NCBI RefSeq assembly: GCF_036689865.1
Contig: NZ_JBAHUQ010000003.1
Location: forward strand, 1 to 64,000
DNA from: Magnetococcus sp. PR-3
GTDB lineage: Bacteria; Pseudomonadota; Magnetococcia; Magnetococcales; Magnetococcaceae
Direction: 5' to 3'
Length of the DNA stretch: 64,000 nt
Shown here: positions 1 to 8,836 of the stretch, piece by piece
Layout: each line of letters opens with the position of its first letter
How positions within the stretch are numbered: the stretch's first letter is position 1
Made by a program: the position numbers and the translations under genes
The notes under the pieces: model-generated
The model's database searches: none
What the model saw: the letters and a program-made list of their open reading frames with translations, nothing else
What the model was told of the DNA's origin: nothing

Positions 1-24
1 TAATTTAACTTTTTTCAAAACTCT

Positions 25-62
25 AAAAAAAACAAGGGCTTGCCATTTGGCAAACCCTTGTT
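25..62 (-). terminator. Rho-independent terminator of the ccdA operon
   Basis: Positions 31-44 and 49-62 form a 14-bp stem with one mismatch around a four-base loop. On the minus strand it is followed by a run of T (plus-strand A run at 25-32). It lies just past the stop of the ccdA-like gene, so it most likely ends the tlpA-cutA-ccdA transcript. Confidence 0.8.
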
Positions 63-116
63 AACTCGGCTAATAAGCCATCTCTAATATCACGCACTGC
101 TTTTATATAGGCTGGC

Positions 117-857
117 TTATCCCAATTCAGCCAAACCTGGGAAGAGCTCTAACAAGTAGCTACTGATCACGGTCATATCGCCAAGGAAGATCAGAACACC
201 AATAACCACCAACAGGCCCCCGGCTACCAGCTCAACCTTATGCATGTGCCGACGGATCTTGGTAAAGAAGACCAGGAACCGGTTGATCGCCAAACCCGCC
301 AATATGAATGGGACACCCAAGCCGGCCGAATAGGCTGCTAACAAGAGGATGCCCTCATTAATGGTGTCCTGTCCGGCGGACAAAGCAAGGATACCCGCCA
401 GGATGGGACCCACACAGGGGGTCCAACCAAATGCAAAGGCTAAGCCTATAAAGAAGGCCCCCCACATACCTGGTGGCTTTTGGTCTGGATTAAAGCGGGC
501 TTCAAAGTTGAGGAAGCCAATACGGAAGAGCCCCATGAAGTGCAGACCAAAGATGACGATCAATACCCCACCAAACTTGGAGAGGTACTCCATATAGTCA
601 AACATCAACTGGCCAAGAGCCGAGGCTGTGGCGCCCAGTCCTATAAAGACCAGGGAGAAACCCAAGACAAAGGAAAGGCTGTGTAAGGTGGCATGCAAGG
701 CGACCTTACTATTGCCCTCTTCCCCGGCTGATTTCATTTCATCAACAGAGATACCGCTCATGAAACTGAGATAGGCGGGTACCAGTGGCAACACGCATGG
801 AGAGATAAATGAAAGGAAACCAGCCCCGAAGGCGGTTAAAAAAGTGACGTCCGGCAT
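117..857 (-). CDS. ccdA: CcdA/DsbD-type thiol-disulfide transporter
   Basis: This is a polytopic inner-membrane protein of 246 residues with about six hydrophobic segments. It matches the CcdA family, which moves reducing equivalents from cytoplasmic thioredoxin to periplasmic thioredoxin-like proteins for cytochrome c maturation or thiol repair. The two family redox cysteines are visible, each beside prolines in a membrane helix: Cys21 in SPCVLPLVPAYL and Cys148 in GWTPCVGPIL. The length is typical of CcdA and lacks the extra domains of full DsbD. It is the last gene of a three-gene minus-strand operon, two bases after cutA and downstream of a TlpA-like thioredoxin that is the obvious electron acceptor. 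The family call is firm. Its exact client (cytochrome c maturation or general thiol reduction) is inferred. Confidence 0.93.
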   Translation of the reverse strand: MPDVTFLTAFGAGFLSFISPCVLPLVPAYLSFMSGISVDEMKSAGEEGNSKVALHATLHSLSFVLGFSLVFIGLGATASALGQLMFDYMEYLSKFGGVLIVIFGLHFMGLFRIGFLNFEARFNPDQKPPGMWGAFFIGLAFAFGWTPCVGPILAGILALSAGQDTINEGILLLAAYSAGLGVPFILAGLAINRFLVFFTKIRRHMHKVELVAGGLLVVIGVLIFLGDMTVISSYLLELFPGLAELG

Positions 858-859
858 AA

Positions 860-1216
860 CTACTCCTGGTCAGAGGGGGTGGAATTTTGTTCCACCGAGT
901 CGGCGATCCACTGCATATAGGCTGGCAACCCTGCATCGATACGGGTAACGATGATCTCCGGCACCTCATATGGGTGGGCATAGTTGATGGCGTCTAACAA
1001 TGCCTGCTCACATCGGCCATGGGATTTGATCATCAATAGATGTTCAGCTTCGGTCTCCACTTTACCTTGCCATAAATAGGTGGAGCGTCCTTGAGGTAGG
1101 GTGTGTACGCAGGCTGCCAGCTGTCGTTCGATCAACAACTGGCTTATGGCACGTGCTGTTTCATCATCTGGTACAGAACACCATGCGATGATGCCTTGTG
1201 GCTCGGTTGTGCTCAT
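860..1216 (-). CDS. cutA: CutA divalent-cation tolerance protein
   Basis: This small cytosolic protein of 118 residues matches the CutA family, trimers with a ferredoxin-like fold related to PII. The family signatures are present: a central YLWQGKVE-type strand and HPYEVPEI at residues 81-88. CutA was named for copper tolerance in E. coli, but its biochemical role is still unsettled. It sits between a TlpA-like thioredoxin gene and ccdA with only two bases to the latter, an arrangement that recalls the E. coli cutA-dsbD pairing. The start at 1216 gives the normal family length. Confidence 0.93.
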   Translation of the reverse strand: MSTTEPQGIIAWCSVPDDETARAISQLLIERQLAACVHTLPQGRSTYLWQGKVETEAEHLLMIKSHGRCEQALLDAINYAHPYEVPEIIVTRIDAGLPAYMQWIADSVEQNSTPSDQE

Positions 1217-1249
1217 ACCCTCCCTCTCTCTTCATAAGAAGACACCGGA

Positions 1250-1819
1250 TCAAAGTTGCTTTTTGAGCCAACCTTCCAGGTCTTTGTAATGAAGCTGACC
1301 TGTATGGGTTTTAATGATTTTACCGTCTCTGTCAATAAGAAGGCTCATAGGTAGGGCAAACACCCCACCCATGGCTTTACTGATGGTATGGGTCTTTTTG
1401 GGGGTATCCCGAATGATTGGATAGTTAATACGCTTACGCTTTACAAAGCGCTTGAGCGTCTCTAAATCCGCACGATCCTGATAGTCGATACCCACGACCT
1501 GAAAACCTTTGGGGCCAAAATCGTTTTGAGCCTGGATGAGATCGGGGATCTCCGCCAAACAGGGTGGGCACCATGTGGCCCAATAGTTGACCAGAATGAC
1601 CTTACCTTTAAAATCCGCCAGTTTGACCGAATGACCCGCCAGGGTGGTCAAAGCAATGTCTGACCAGTGCCCCGTTTTGGGTGCCGAAGGAATAGCACCT
1701 TGCCCCCTGGCTTGGGTCTGTTCCGATGAAGGTGGTGGTACCTGCTTAACCAACACATAAACAGCAATGCTGATAAGCCCAAGCACAAAAAAGGTAAGAA
1801 GCAGGTTACGACGCATCAA
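1250..1819 (-). CDS. TlpA-like membrane-anchored thioredoxin
   Basis: The protein has 189 residues. An N-terminal hydrophobic segment (about residues 5-25) anchors a periplasmic thioredoxin-fold domain (about 50-189) of the TlpA/ResA/CcmG class. The active site is WCPPC (Cys84, Cys87), the variant usual for reductive periplasmic thioredoxins. A cis-proline is expected at Pro157 in FALPMS. The FKGKVILVNYWATWC run is typical of the family. It is the first gene of the operon with cutA and ccdA, so CcdA would be expected to keep it reduced. Whether it serves cytochrome c maturation (CcmG/ResA) or general reduction cannot be decided here, because no ccm gene lies nearby. Confidence 0.9.
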   Translation of the reverse strand: MMRRNLLLTFFVLGLISIAVYVLVKQVPPPSSEQTQARGQGAIPSAPKTGHWSDIALTTLAGHSVKLADFKGKVILVNYWATWCPPCLAEIPDLIQAQNDFGPKGFQVVGIDYQDRADLETLKRFVKRKRINYPIIRDTPKKTHTISKAMGGVFALPMSLLIDRDGKIIKTHTGQLHYKDLEGWLKKQL

Positions 1820-2229
1820 TGTTTCCTAAAAAAAGGGAATAAGAGTTCAAGCTTTGGAGCCGTACTCTTTAATGTAAGTTCGTCTTTATGGTCAAGCGTG
1901 ACCATATTTACGGTTCAGACCGCGAAGCCATACCTTGGCAAAGCATCGCATAAGGCCATACCACACGGCATGATGGTCATCATGAAACCCATGAAAAGTA
2001 TCCATGCCCATCCGATAGAATAGACCCGATCCATTGATGACGAATTTTGTGGGTACACCAACAACGTTCTATAGGGAAATCTCCGGCTATGATGCCCTGA
2101 CCTGCTATGGCGTTCCTTGATGTACTCTAAAGTATGCTGTGCGAGCCACCATATTTACCGCCCACAGCCTAAAATCTGGTACACCCTCAACCTTGGTGCA
2201 TCATAAACAAGTGGCCCTTACCCATAAGG
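1820..2229. promoter_or_regulatory. Intergenic region upstream of tlpA with a palindrome
   Basis: There is no convincing gene in these 410 bases between the 3' end of ubiD and the tlpA-like start. It should hold the promoter of the tlpA-cutA-ccdA operon. A perfect palindrome with 8-bp arms (TATGGTCA at 1887-1894, TGACCATA at 1899-1906, four-base spacer) lies about 70-90 bases upstream of the tlpA start. It has no T-run, so an operator is more likely than a terminator. No regulator can be assigned. Confidence 0.4.
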
Positions 2230-4089
2230 TTACCAGATGGGGTGACCATCTCCGGGCAGGCCCAGTCTTGGCCACTTTTCGGTCACACGATCAATGGTCG
2301 CTTGGTCCATGGTCAAGACCCGGCCCCACTCCCGCTTGGTCTCACCAGGCTGTTTATGGGTTGCGTCCACCACAAATGCTCCATGGGTCTGATCTAAAAA
2401 CAGGTCACGTCCTGCATCACTGCGGGTGGAAACGACCCACCATAGATCATCCCAACAGGTTGGATCGACATCATCATCCACAAGCCAGATCTGTCGAGGC
2501 CCCGCATCCATAGCCAACAGCTGCTCTGCAACCTGGGCACTTTGACCGGCTTCCGTTTTATGTATAGCCACCACAGCCATACCACATGCCGTGCGTAGGT
2601 GAATGGACTGGATAATGGGGTGTTGCTGTTTGGCCTGTTCTGACCACCGGTGCATAAGATCCGCATCAGGTCGCGGGGTATGGTTTTCCAAAGCCAGCAA
2701 CTCAGGACCTGACTTGGTGGTTGCATCCAACCCCAACTTACCCCCTAGACCCGCCACTGGGGAGGCAAAATCCAGATAATCAATGGGGGTATTGGTCAGT
2801 ACCTGCAAGTCACGCCGGGCATCCGCATGTTGACCAACCGCGGCCATCACGGCATCCCAACTGTGACAATCCACATCCTGATCCACCACAATGAGGTATT
2901 TGGTATAGAGAAATTGGCGAAGAAAACCCCACACACCGGTCATAACCCGAAAGGCATGGCCTGCATATTTTTTTTCCATGGCAATAACCGCGACCCGGTA
3001 GGAGCAAGCCTCTGCCGGTAGATGGAAGGCGGTAATCTCAGGAAACTGTTTTTTAAGAAGGGGTACAAAAACCCGATTGAGCGCCAAAGCCAACACCGAA
3101 GGTTCATCGGGCGGGCGCCCAGTATGGGTTGAAAGATAGATGGCATTACGCCGCATGCTTACCCGCTTGACGGTAAAGACCGGAAAGCGCTCAATCTCAT
3201 TATAATAACCCGTATGGTCACCATAGGGACCTTCATCGGCCAGATCATTAAGATCTACGGTACCTTCTAAAACGATCTCAGCTGAGGTTGGAATGGGCAA
3301 TCCACTCACCTCACCTTTGACCACCGTCACACTTTTTTCGGTCATTAACCCGGCAAAGGCATATTCAGAGAGTGTATCCGGTACCGGCGTAACCGCGGCT
3401 AAAATGGTGCCGGGGTCACACCCAATGGCGACCGCGACAGACATGGGTTTGCTGAAGCTACGGCTATGCTGGGCACCACCACGATGCTTTAACCAGCGCA
3501 TGATCAGACGGTTTTTGCCGATAAGTTGCATGCGGTAGATACCCAGGTTGACCGGACCTTCATCGGCCCCACGGGTAATCACCACGGGCCATGTCACCAA
3601 AGGGGCGGCATCACCAGGCCAACAACTTTGAATGGGCAGCTGCGTCAGATCAACCTGCTCCCCCTCTTGCACCTGCTGTTGCCAAGGTGCGGAACGTTTG
3701 GTGCGGGTTGGCATATGACGAACACGGGACATCTTGCGGGCCGTACCCACCAAACCACCAACCCCACCGGAGGGTGGATCGGGTTGGCGCAGGTAAGAGA
3801 GCAGCTCCCCCAGTGCCTCAAGCTGTTCCAGATCAGCACCAATGGCTAAACCCACACGCCGTTCTGTACCAAACAGATTGTTAAGTACCGGCATACTGTA
3901 ACCGCGTACCTTTTCATACAACACGGCAGGTCCACCGGTGGCCAACAGCCGAGTGGAGATCTCCGTCATCTCCAAATGGGGATTAACCTCTTCTTTAATA
4001 CGAACCAGCTCACCACAGGATTCCAGAAAATCACAAAAGGTGGAGAGATCTTTAAAATGTTTGGGAGATGGCGCCATGGGCTTGGTCAA
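2230..4089 (-). CDS. ubiD: UbiD-family 4-hydroxy-3-polyprenylbenzoate decarboxylase
   Basis: The 619 residues match the UbiD family of prenylated-FMN-dependent decarboxylases. In ubiquinone synthesis UbiD removes the carboxyl group of 4-hydroxy-3-polyprenylbenzoate. Recognisable blocks are GIYRMQ (about 183-188), EGPYGDHTGYY (286-296), which includes the region of the catalytic acidic residues, and a C-terminal MDQATIDRV...W..LGL segment. The protein is about 120 residues longer than E. coli UbiD because of a C-terminal extension; similar long forms exist in other bacteria. The prFMN synthase UbiX is not in the window. The start is uncertain: 4089 is a TTG, an ATG follows at 4077, and neither has a strong Shine-Dalgarno. 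ubiA and ubiC lie upstream on the same strand, separated by a regulator gene and a strong terminator, so ubiD has its own transcript. Confidence 0.93.
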   Translation of the reverse strand: MTKPMAPSPKHFKDLSTFCDFLESCGELVRIKEEVNPHLEMTEISTRLLATGGPAVLYEKVRGYSMPVLNNLFGTERRVGLAIGADLEQLEALGELLSYLRQPDPPSGGVGGLVGTARKMSRVRHMPTRTKRSAPWQQQVQEGEQVDLTQLPIQSCWPGDAAPLVTWPVVITRGADEGPVNLGIYRMQLIGKNRLIMRWLKHRGGAQHSRSFSKPMSVAVAIGCDPGTILAAVTPVPDTLSEYAFAGLMTEKSVTVVKGEVSGLPIPTSAEIVLEGTVDLNDLADEGPYGDHTGYYNEIERFPVFTVKRVSMRRNAIYLSTHTGRPPDEPSVLALALNRVFVPLLKKQFPEITAFHLPAEACSYRVAVIAMEKKYAGHAFRVMTGVWGFLRQFLYTKYLIVVDQDVDCHSWDAVMAAVGQHADARRDLQVLTNTPIDYLDFASPVAGLGGKLGLDATTKSGPELLALENHTPRPDADLMHRWSEQAKQQHPIIQSIHLRTACGMAVVAIHKTEAGQSAQVAEQLLAMDAGPRQIWLVDDDVDPTCWDDLWWVVSTRSDAGRDLFLDQTHGAFVVDATHKQPGETKREWGRVLTMDQATIDRVTEKWPRLGLPGDGHPIW

Positions 4090-4293
4090 ATTTCATTTAA
4101 GAGGGATCAAAAGAGCATACTTTAAACCGGTAAGTATCCTTCTTTTCATGTGATGGGTCCAGGGGCTCCACCTTGAATGGCGAGGTGATGAACGGATATC
4201 ACACACCATACGATTCTTTTCATGTTGCCTAAATCACAACCGCAACCGTTTATATGCCGTGTAAAAGTATGGTTTATTTTTGCGATAGCCCAC

Positions 4294-4350
4294 AAAAAAG
4301 CCCTTTTGAGGGGAAGATGGGTGCCATCTTCCCCTCAAAAGGGCTTTTTT
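4294..4350. terminator. Perfect 27-bp hairpin terminator, bidirectional form
   Basis: The two arms, 4294-4320 and 4324-4350, are perfectly complementary over 27 bases around a three-base loop. The stem begins with six A and ends with six T, so it can work as an intrinsic terminator on either strand. It lies downstream of the REC-HATPase gene (minus strand, ending at 4405) and upstream of ubiD, and should separate the two transcripts. The rest of 4090-4404 contains only the ubiD leader. Confidence 0.85.
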
Positions 4351-4404
4351 GGATATCTACAGGTATCACATCGCATGGATCGATACATAAAATCCTATGC
4401 AGAA

Positions 4405-5346
4405 TTAGGAGGTGGGTTCCTCTTCCTTAATACCCAAATGAACCCGGACCACCACAGTATTACCCGGATCATGGTACTCCAATTGATCAAAGCTCAACAT
4501 TTTAGCCATGGCAATACCCCGACCATGGCTATCAAACGCACGTGCTGGGTCAAATTCCAAAAATCCGCGCCAGTCAAAACCTGGACCTTCATCCTGGATA
4601 AGAATTTCCACCAGATTTTCACTTTTGGTAAAACGTACCCGGCCCCATTTCTCCCGATTTTCCGGTAAGGATTGGCGTCGATGTACCTCCTGCCACCAAT
4701 CATCCCGATTTTTCAACAGTTGGGATTTATCGGCGTAGGTAATGCCCAGGTTGCCATGCTCCACCGCATTAATCAGCAGCTCAGACAGACCTAAAACCAC
4801 ACGCTCTGGATCGGGACAGGTGTGAGAAAGCAGCGCCGCCAGATCTTGGGCCTGTTTTAGGGTCTGAAAACGGAAGGTTCCCGTATCAAGCAGGCGCATA
4901 CTCTGGATGGAGTCCGCTGCTTTATCTTGTGCTTCGCGGGATTTATCTCGGATTTGACGATAGCTGGTATAATCATCCACTGCGGTGCGCACGATGGCAC
5001 GCAGCATATCTTTACGGTAGGGCTTGGTCAGATAGTAGTGGGCACCGGCTTCCAACCCCTCAACAATCTCTTCCTGAGAAGCTTTGGCGGTCTGCATGAT
5101 AACAGGCACCATGCGTAGCTCATCATGCTGCTTCATACGGGAGAGCACTTCCATCCCATCCATACGCGGCATCATGCGGTCCAACAAAATAGCATGGAAC
5201 TGCAGGGGGCTTTTATCCAATAGCTCCCATGCCTCCTGTCCATCACGCGCAATGGAGAGTCGGTAACCCTCATCTCGAAGATACTCCGAGAGGATTTCTA
5301 AATTGATGGGCTGATCATCGACCAGCAAAATTTGAGCGTCGCTCAT
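4405..5346 (-). CDS. Response regulator with RsbW-like HATPase output
   Basis: The start at the ATG at 5346 gives 313 residues. An upstream GTG at 5427 would add 27 residues before the conserved receiver start. The receiver domain (about 1-120) has the DD pair in LLVDD, the phospho-acceptor Asp56 in LLDRMMPRMDG and Lys108 in LTKPY. After a linker, residues about 155-305 form an HATPase_c domain of the anti-sigma/RsbW kind: N-box ELLINAVEHGN, G1 box DEGPGFDW and a later GRGIAMAK glycine-rich motif. There is no HisKA and no membrane segment, so it is cytosolic. REC-HATPase proteins of this type probably act in partner switching on STAS proteins or sigma factors; that is inference. A single-domain STAS protein is encoded at 51153 but is not linked. 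It sits between the ubi genes on the same strand. Confidence 0.85.
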   Translation of the reverse strand: MSDAQILLVDDQPINLEILSEYLRDEGYRLSIARDGQEAWELLDKSPLQFHAILLDRMMPRMDGMEVLSRMKQHDELRMVPVIMQTAKASQEEIVEGLEAGAHYYLTKPYRKDMLRAIVRTAVDDYTSYRQIRDKSREAQDKAADSIQSMRLLDTGTFRFQTLKQAQDLAALLSHTCPDPERVVLGLSELLINAVEHGNLGITYADKSQLLKNRDDWWQEVHRRQSLPENREKWGRVRFTKSENLVEILIQDEGPGFDWRGFLEFDPARAFDSHGRGIAMAKMLSFDQLEYHDPGNTVVVRVHLGIKEEEPTS

Positions 5347-5509
5347 GGCACCCGGTTCCAAACTTACAGATTCTATCGACCCTTGTATCCTTAGCCTTTC
5401 TTTAGCATAACGCAAGGTAAGAATCACGGATATAAGGTGTTCTTTGGTGAGGAAACGGGTACACCAGATAGAAAATAGGAATTTCTTGATGGGATCTGCG
5501 TAATTTTAC

Positions 5510-6385
5510 TTAGCCTAACCATAATCCTGCGCAGATTAAAAGACCCAACCATTGGTTACTTAAAAAAGCCCGCATGAGTACCGCTGTTTCCCGCCCACGC
5601 ACATAGTATATCTGCCATATCATATGTACACAGGCCAAAAGCACGGTCACATAGTAGGGCCACTGCAGCTGCAGGCTCCAACCCATGGCGATAAACAGGG
5701 CAGCTGTGAGCCCATAGAGGACCGAGATCCAAAACAGATCACGCTGACCAAATAAAATAGCGGTGGATTTGACGCCGATCTTAAGATCATCCTCCCGATC
5801 CATCATACCGTAGAGGGTGTCATAACCAGCGGCCCAGGTTAGGGTGGCCGCAAACAGCAGCCATGCGCCAGGTGCCAACGCCCCTGCCGTCGCCGTCCAC
5901 GCCATAACCGCAGCCCAACCAAAAGCTGCCCCCATATAAAACTGAGGGATATAGACAATACGCTTGGTTAAAGGATAGGTAACCGCGAGAAAAGCCCCGG
6001 CAAAGGCCAACTGAATCGTTAAAAAATTCAACTGCAAAGCCAACAACAAAGCCACACTTAACAACAGCAGCAAGAGCATGACCGCTGCACGGACAGAGAT
6101 ACGACCCGCCGCTAATGGGCGCAGCTTGGTACGGGCAACATGTTTATCAAAGTTACGATCGGCCAGATCATTAGCCACACAGCCGGCTGAACGCATAACA
6201 AAAGCGCCCAAAGCAAAAATGGCCAACATGACAAGGTTGGGAGTCTCTGGATGAGAAGCAGCCACCACACCCCAGAGTGCAGGCCACATTAATAGATAGG
6301 TGCCAATGGGCCGGTTGACCCGCATGAGTAGCAGGCTCTCACGAATCAAAGGAAAAGGCAGACGTTCAACCCAATGTTCACTCAT
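5510..6385 (-). CDS. ubiA: 4-hydroxybenzoate polyprenyltransferase UbiA
   Basis: This 291-residue polytopic membrane protein attaches the polyprenyl tail to 4-hydroxybenzoate in ubiquinone synthesis. Both aspartate-rich motifs that bind Mg-diphosphate are present: NDLADRNFD at 72-80 and YDTLYGMMDREDD at 188-200. The N-terminal RVNRPIGTYLLMWPALWG is a strong family signature. The start overlaps the ubiC stop by four bases (ATGA type), so UbiC and UbiA are translationally coupled, as in many proteobacteria. The two supply consecutive steps: chorismate to 4-hydroxybenzoate, then prenylation. Confidence 0.96.
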   Translation of the reverse strand: MSEHWVERLPFPLIRESLLLMRVNRPIGTYLLMWPALWGVVAASHPETPNLVMLAIFALGAFVMRSAGCVANDLADRNFDKHVARTKLRPLAAGRISVRAAVMLLLLLLSVALLLALQLNFLTIQLAFAGAFLAVTYPLTKRIVYIPQFYMGAAFGWAAVMAWTATAGALAPGAWLLFAATLTWAAGYDTLYGMMDREDDLKIGVKSTAILFGQRDLFWISVLYGLTAALFIAMGWSLQLQWPYYVTVLLACVHMIWQIYYVRGRETAVLMRAFLSNQWLGLLICAGLWLG

Positions 6386-6933
6386 GGTACCACAGGCGCA
6401 AAGAGTTCCAGAATGCGGGCATTGGGCCGTCCATTAACCGTAAAGAGCGACCGCCGACACCACAGCGGTGCCTGACCAATACGCTCCAAGCCCTCTACCT
6501 GAACCTGACTAATCTGTAGGTGCGCCCGGTTCACCACAGCACCATTGGCCAAGTAGAGACCGCCTAAAGGGATTTGCCCATTGCGAATGGTATCCCGATC
6601 CCCTTTTTCCAGATGGTCCCAGCCAATTTGGGAGTGGGCATACACCAACATAGGACCAGCATGGTTTACCCAGGCATCCCGAACAAGCAGGGTTTCTGCC
6701 TGCAGCTGTAATGGGGTATCCCATAATGATTGCAAAGGTGCTTGAACGGTGGGGGTTGCAACCTGTTGGCGCACCGTCACATCGACTGGACGATGATAAC
6801 GCTCTTCAAGAAAGCGGGTCAGCGAGCCCGTATGGGTCAGCGCAGCATAAAGATCCTCATCCACCACCTCTTGTTGCGAGAAGGCCGAGGCATCTTGCCA
6901 AGCTTGCATCAACTGAAACCGCGGCGTCTGCAT
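6382..6933 (-). CDS. ubiC: Chorismate pyruvate-lyase UbiC
   Basis: The 183-residue cytosolic protein is weakly conserved but matches the chorismate lyase family. It has a LLVRDAW segment at about 82-88 corresponding to the conserved substrate arginine, a mid-protein IPLGGLYL, and WCRRSLFTVNG at about 158-168 near the C-terminus. UbiC converts chorismate to 4-hydroxybenzoate and pyruvate, the committed step into ubiquinone. The four-base overlap with ubiA and their successive reactions support the call. The start at 6933 is ATG and gives a normal length. Confidence 0.88.
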   Translation of the reverse strand: MQTPRFQLMQAWQDASAFSQQEVVDEDLYAALTHTGSLTRFLEERYHRPVDVTVRQQVATPTVQAPLQSLWDTPLQLQAETLLVRDAWVNHAGPMLVYAHSQIGWDHLEKGDRDTIRNGQIPLGGLYLANGAVVNRAHLQISQVQVEGLERIGQAPLWCRRSLFTVNGRPNARILELFAPVVP

Positions 6934-7085
6934 ACGCCATCTGCTCCTAAAATAATGAATAACACCCCAACAGTTAGTCAGGGGACAGGGATGGCAAAAA
7001 AGTATACCCTATGACCGCCAGAAACAATGCTTAGAGGTAAAAAAGGGTGGGTTTATCTCACCATTGACCCCAATTCAGGCCAGCC

Positions 7086-7832
7086 ATGTCCACAACACCA
7101 CGACTCTACTGCCCCAAACCCCTCCAGGCTCAACAACCCGTTACCCTGGAAAAGGATGCCCAACGCTATCTATTAAAGGTACTACGTTTGGGTGAAGGGT
7201 CTGAGCTCTACCTTTTTAATGGAGAAGGTGGAGCGTGGCTATGCCGGATTACACAAACCAGCACACCCATGCAGGTTCTACCCGTAGATTTTGAGCCAGA
7301 GCCCTCCCCTAAATTGCATATCACTTTGGTGCAGGGCTTAAGCCGTAGTGGCCCCATGGAGTTGGTTATTCAAAAAAGTGTTGAACTGGGGCTGCATCAA
7401 CTTATTCCCCTACAGAGCCGCCGCAGTGTCGCCAAAGCCAAAGGGGAACAGAAACTGGATCGCTGGAACCGGATCGCCACCGAGGCTGCCGAACAGTGCC
7501 GCCGAACCCGCCTGATGCAGATCACACCAGTCACCCAGTGGGAAAAATTGCAGGAACAACTCCCAAAAGAGGGGCCACGCTTACTCTTTTGGGAGGATAG
7601 CCGCAGCCAATCCCCCTCCTTACAACATTGGGCCCAATCCCAATTGGAGATCCCCCAACAACTCACCTTACTGATTGGCCCTGAAGGCGGGCTGACCGAA
7701 GAGGAAGTTCAACAGGCCTATACCCATCTGGGCTTTGAGCCCTGTACACTGGGACCCAGGGTCTTACGTACCGAAACCGCTGCTTTGGCTGCGATTACAG
7801 CCATTCAGGTCTTGCTGGGAGATATGGCATGA
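7086..7832 (+). CDS. rsmE: 16S rRNA m3U1498 methyltransferase RsmE
   Basis: This SPOUT-family enzyme of 248 residues methylates N3 of U1498 in 16S rRNA. The N-terminal PUA-like domain (about 1-75) precedes the knotted SPOUT domain, where the SAM-site motifs are clear: LIGPEGGLTEEE at about 197-208 and LGPRVLRTETAA at about 221-232. It is the first gene of a plus-strand operon and its stop overlaps the apbE start by four bases. It is functionally unrelated to the genes that follow. Confidence 0.95.
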   Translation: MSTTPRLYCPKPLQAQQPVTLEKDAQRYLLKVLRLGEGSELYLFNGEGGAWLCRITQTSTPMQVLPVDFEPEPSPKLHITLVQGLSRSGPMELVIQKSVELGLHQLIPLQSRRSVAKAKGEQKLDRWNRIATEAAEQCRRTRLMQITPVTQWEKLQEQLPKEGPRLLFWEDSRSQSPSLQHWAQSQLEIPQQLTLLIGPEGGLTEEEVQQAYTHLGFEPCTLGPRVLRTETAALAAITAIQVLLGDMA

Positions 7833-8836
7833 AAAAGTGGATTATCTCTCTCCTGCTATTATGGCTACTCCCCAGTTGCTCGGATCAGGAAAAAGTACAG
7901 AGTGCCACCCAATTGCGCATGGGTACCTGGGTGACCATCTCCACAGCCGGACACTTTCCAGAGGCCACCAAAGCCGCCTTTGAAGAGATGGGTCGCCTAG
8001 AAAAAGCCCTAAGTAGCCATGATCCCAACAGCCCCATTTCACGCATTAACCAGGGTTCTCGCCATCAGTGGCATGTACTGGATACAGAGACCGCACAGTT
8101 GCTGGAACGCGGGTTGAAAATTCAACAATACGCCAGCAACCGCTTTCATATGGGGCTTTACCACCTTTCACAACTGTGGGGATTTATGTCAGAAACCCCA
8201 CTCTCAGAACCCCCAGCCCCTGTACTACGCGCGATGTGGCGGCAACGGGGTGTACCCTTTTTAGATGATGCCTTTACCTTTAAACAGATTGAGGGACAAA
8301 CCCGTATTCATATGCCCCATGCTGCTTTTGGCTTGGATCTCGGGGCCATTGCCAAAGGCTATGCCATTGATCGAGCTATAGCCATTTTACAAGCCCATGG
8401 TGTTACAGGGGCCATTGTTAATGCCGGGGGCGACCTACGGGTGATTGGGGATAAATATGGCCAACCCTGGCGTATTGGTATTCAAGACCCTACCGATAAA
8501 GAGCAGGTCATTGTACGCAGTGAATTAAAAGGTCCGCGTGCCATGGTAACGTCGGGAGATTATGAACGGTTTTTTATGCATGAAGGTAAACGTTACCATC
8601 ACATTATTGATCCACTACGGGGTGAACCTGCTGACTTTGGTTGGCGATCGGTCTCGATACAGGCCAGCGATGCTGAAACCGCAGATGCACTCTCCACAGC
8701 CCTCTTTGCCATGACCTTAAAGCAGGGCCAAGCATTGCTGAGGCGGTTTCCCAATAGTGAAGCGTTATGGGTCGACCAGCAGGGTCAACATTACCAAACC
8801 AAGGGATTTATCGGTCAATGGCTGGGTCCTTCTTAA
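7829..8836 (+). CDS. apbE: FAD:protein FMN transferase (ApbE), lipoprotein
   Basis: The 335-residue protein has a lipoprotein signal peptide ending in a lipobox at Cys17 (LLPSC), so it is periplasmic and membrane-tethered. ApbE transfers FMN from FAD to a Thr/Ser of target proteins such as RnfG/NqrC-type and FMN-binding domains. Family motifs are LDLGAIAKGYAID (169-181), NAGGDLR (198-204), SGDYERFF (242-249) and HHIIDP (257-262). It overlaps rsmE by four bases and the following NusG_II gene by about 19 bases. ApbE, NusG_II and Gx-transporter genes often cluster in flavinylation-linked redox loci. No flavinylation target (SGAT-type motif) is encoded beside it here. Confidence 0.95.
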   Translation: MKKWIISLLLLWLLPSCSDQEKVQSATQLRMGTWVTISTAGHFPEATKAAFEEMGRLEKALSSHDPNSPISRINQGSRHQWHVLDTETAQLLERGLKIQQYASNRFHMGLYHLSQLWGFMSETPLSEPPAPVLRAMWRQRGVPFLDDAFTFKQIEGQTRIHMPHAAFGLDLGAIAKGYAIDRAIAILQAHGVTGAIVNAGGDLRVIGDKYGQPWRIGIQDPTDKEQVIVRSELKGPRAMVTSGDYERFFMHEGKRYHHIIDPLRGEPADFGWRSVSIQASDAETADALSTALFAMTLKQGQALLRRFPNSEALWVDQQGQHYQTKGFIGQWLGPS

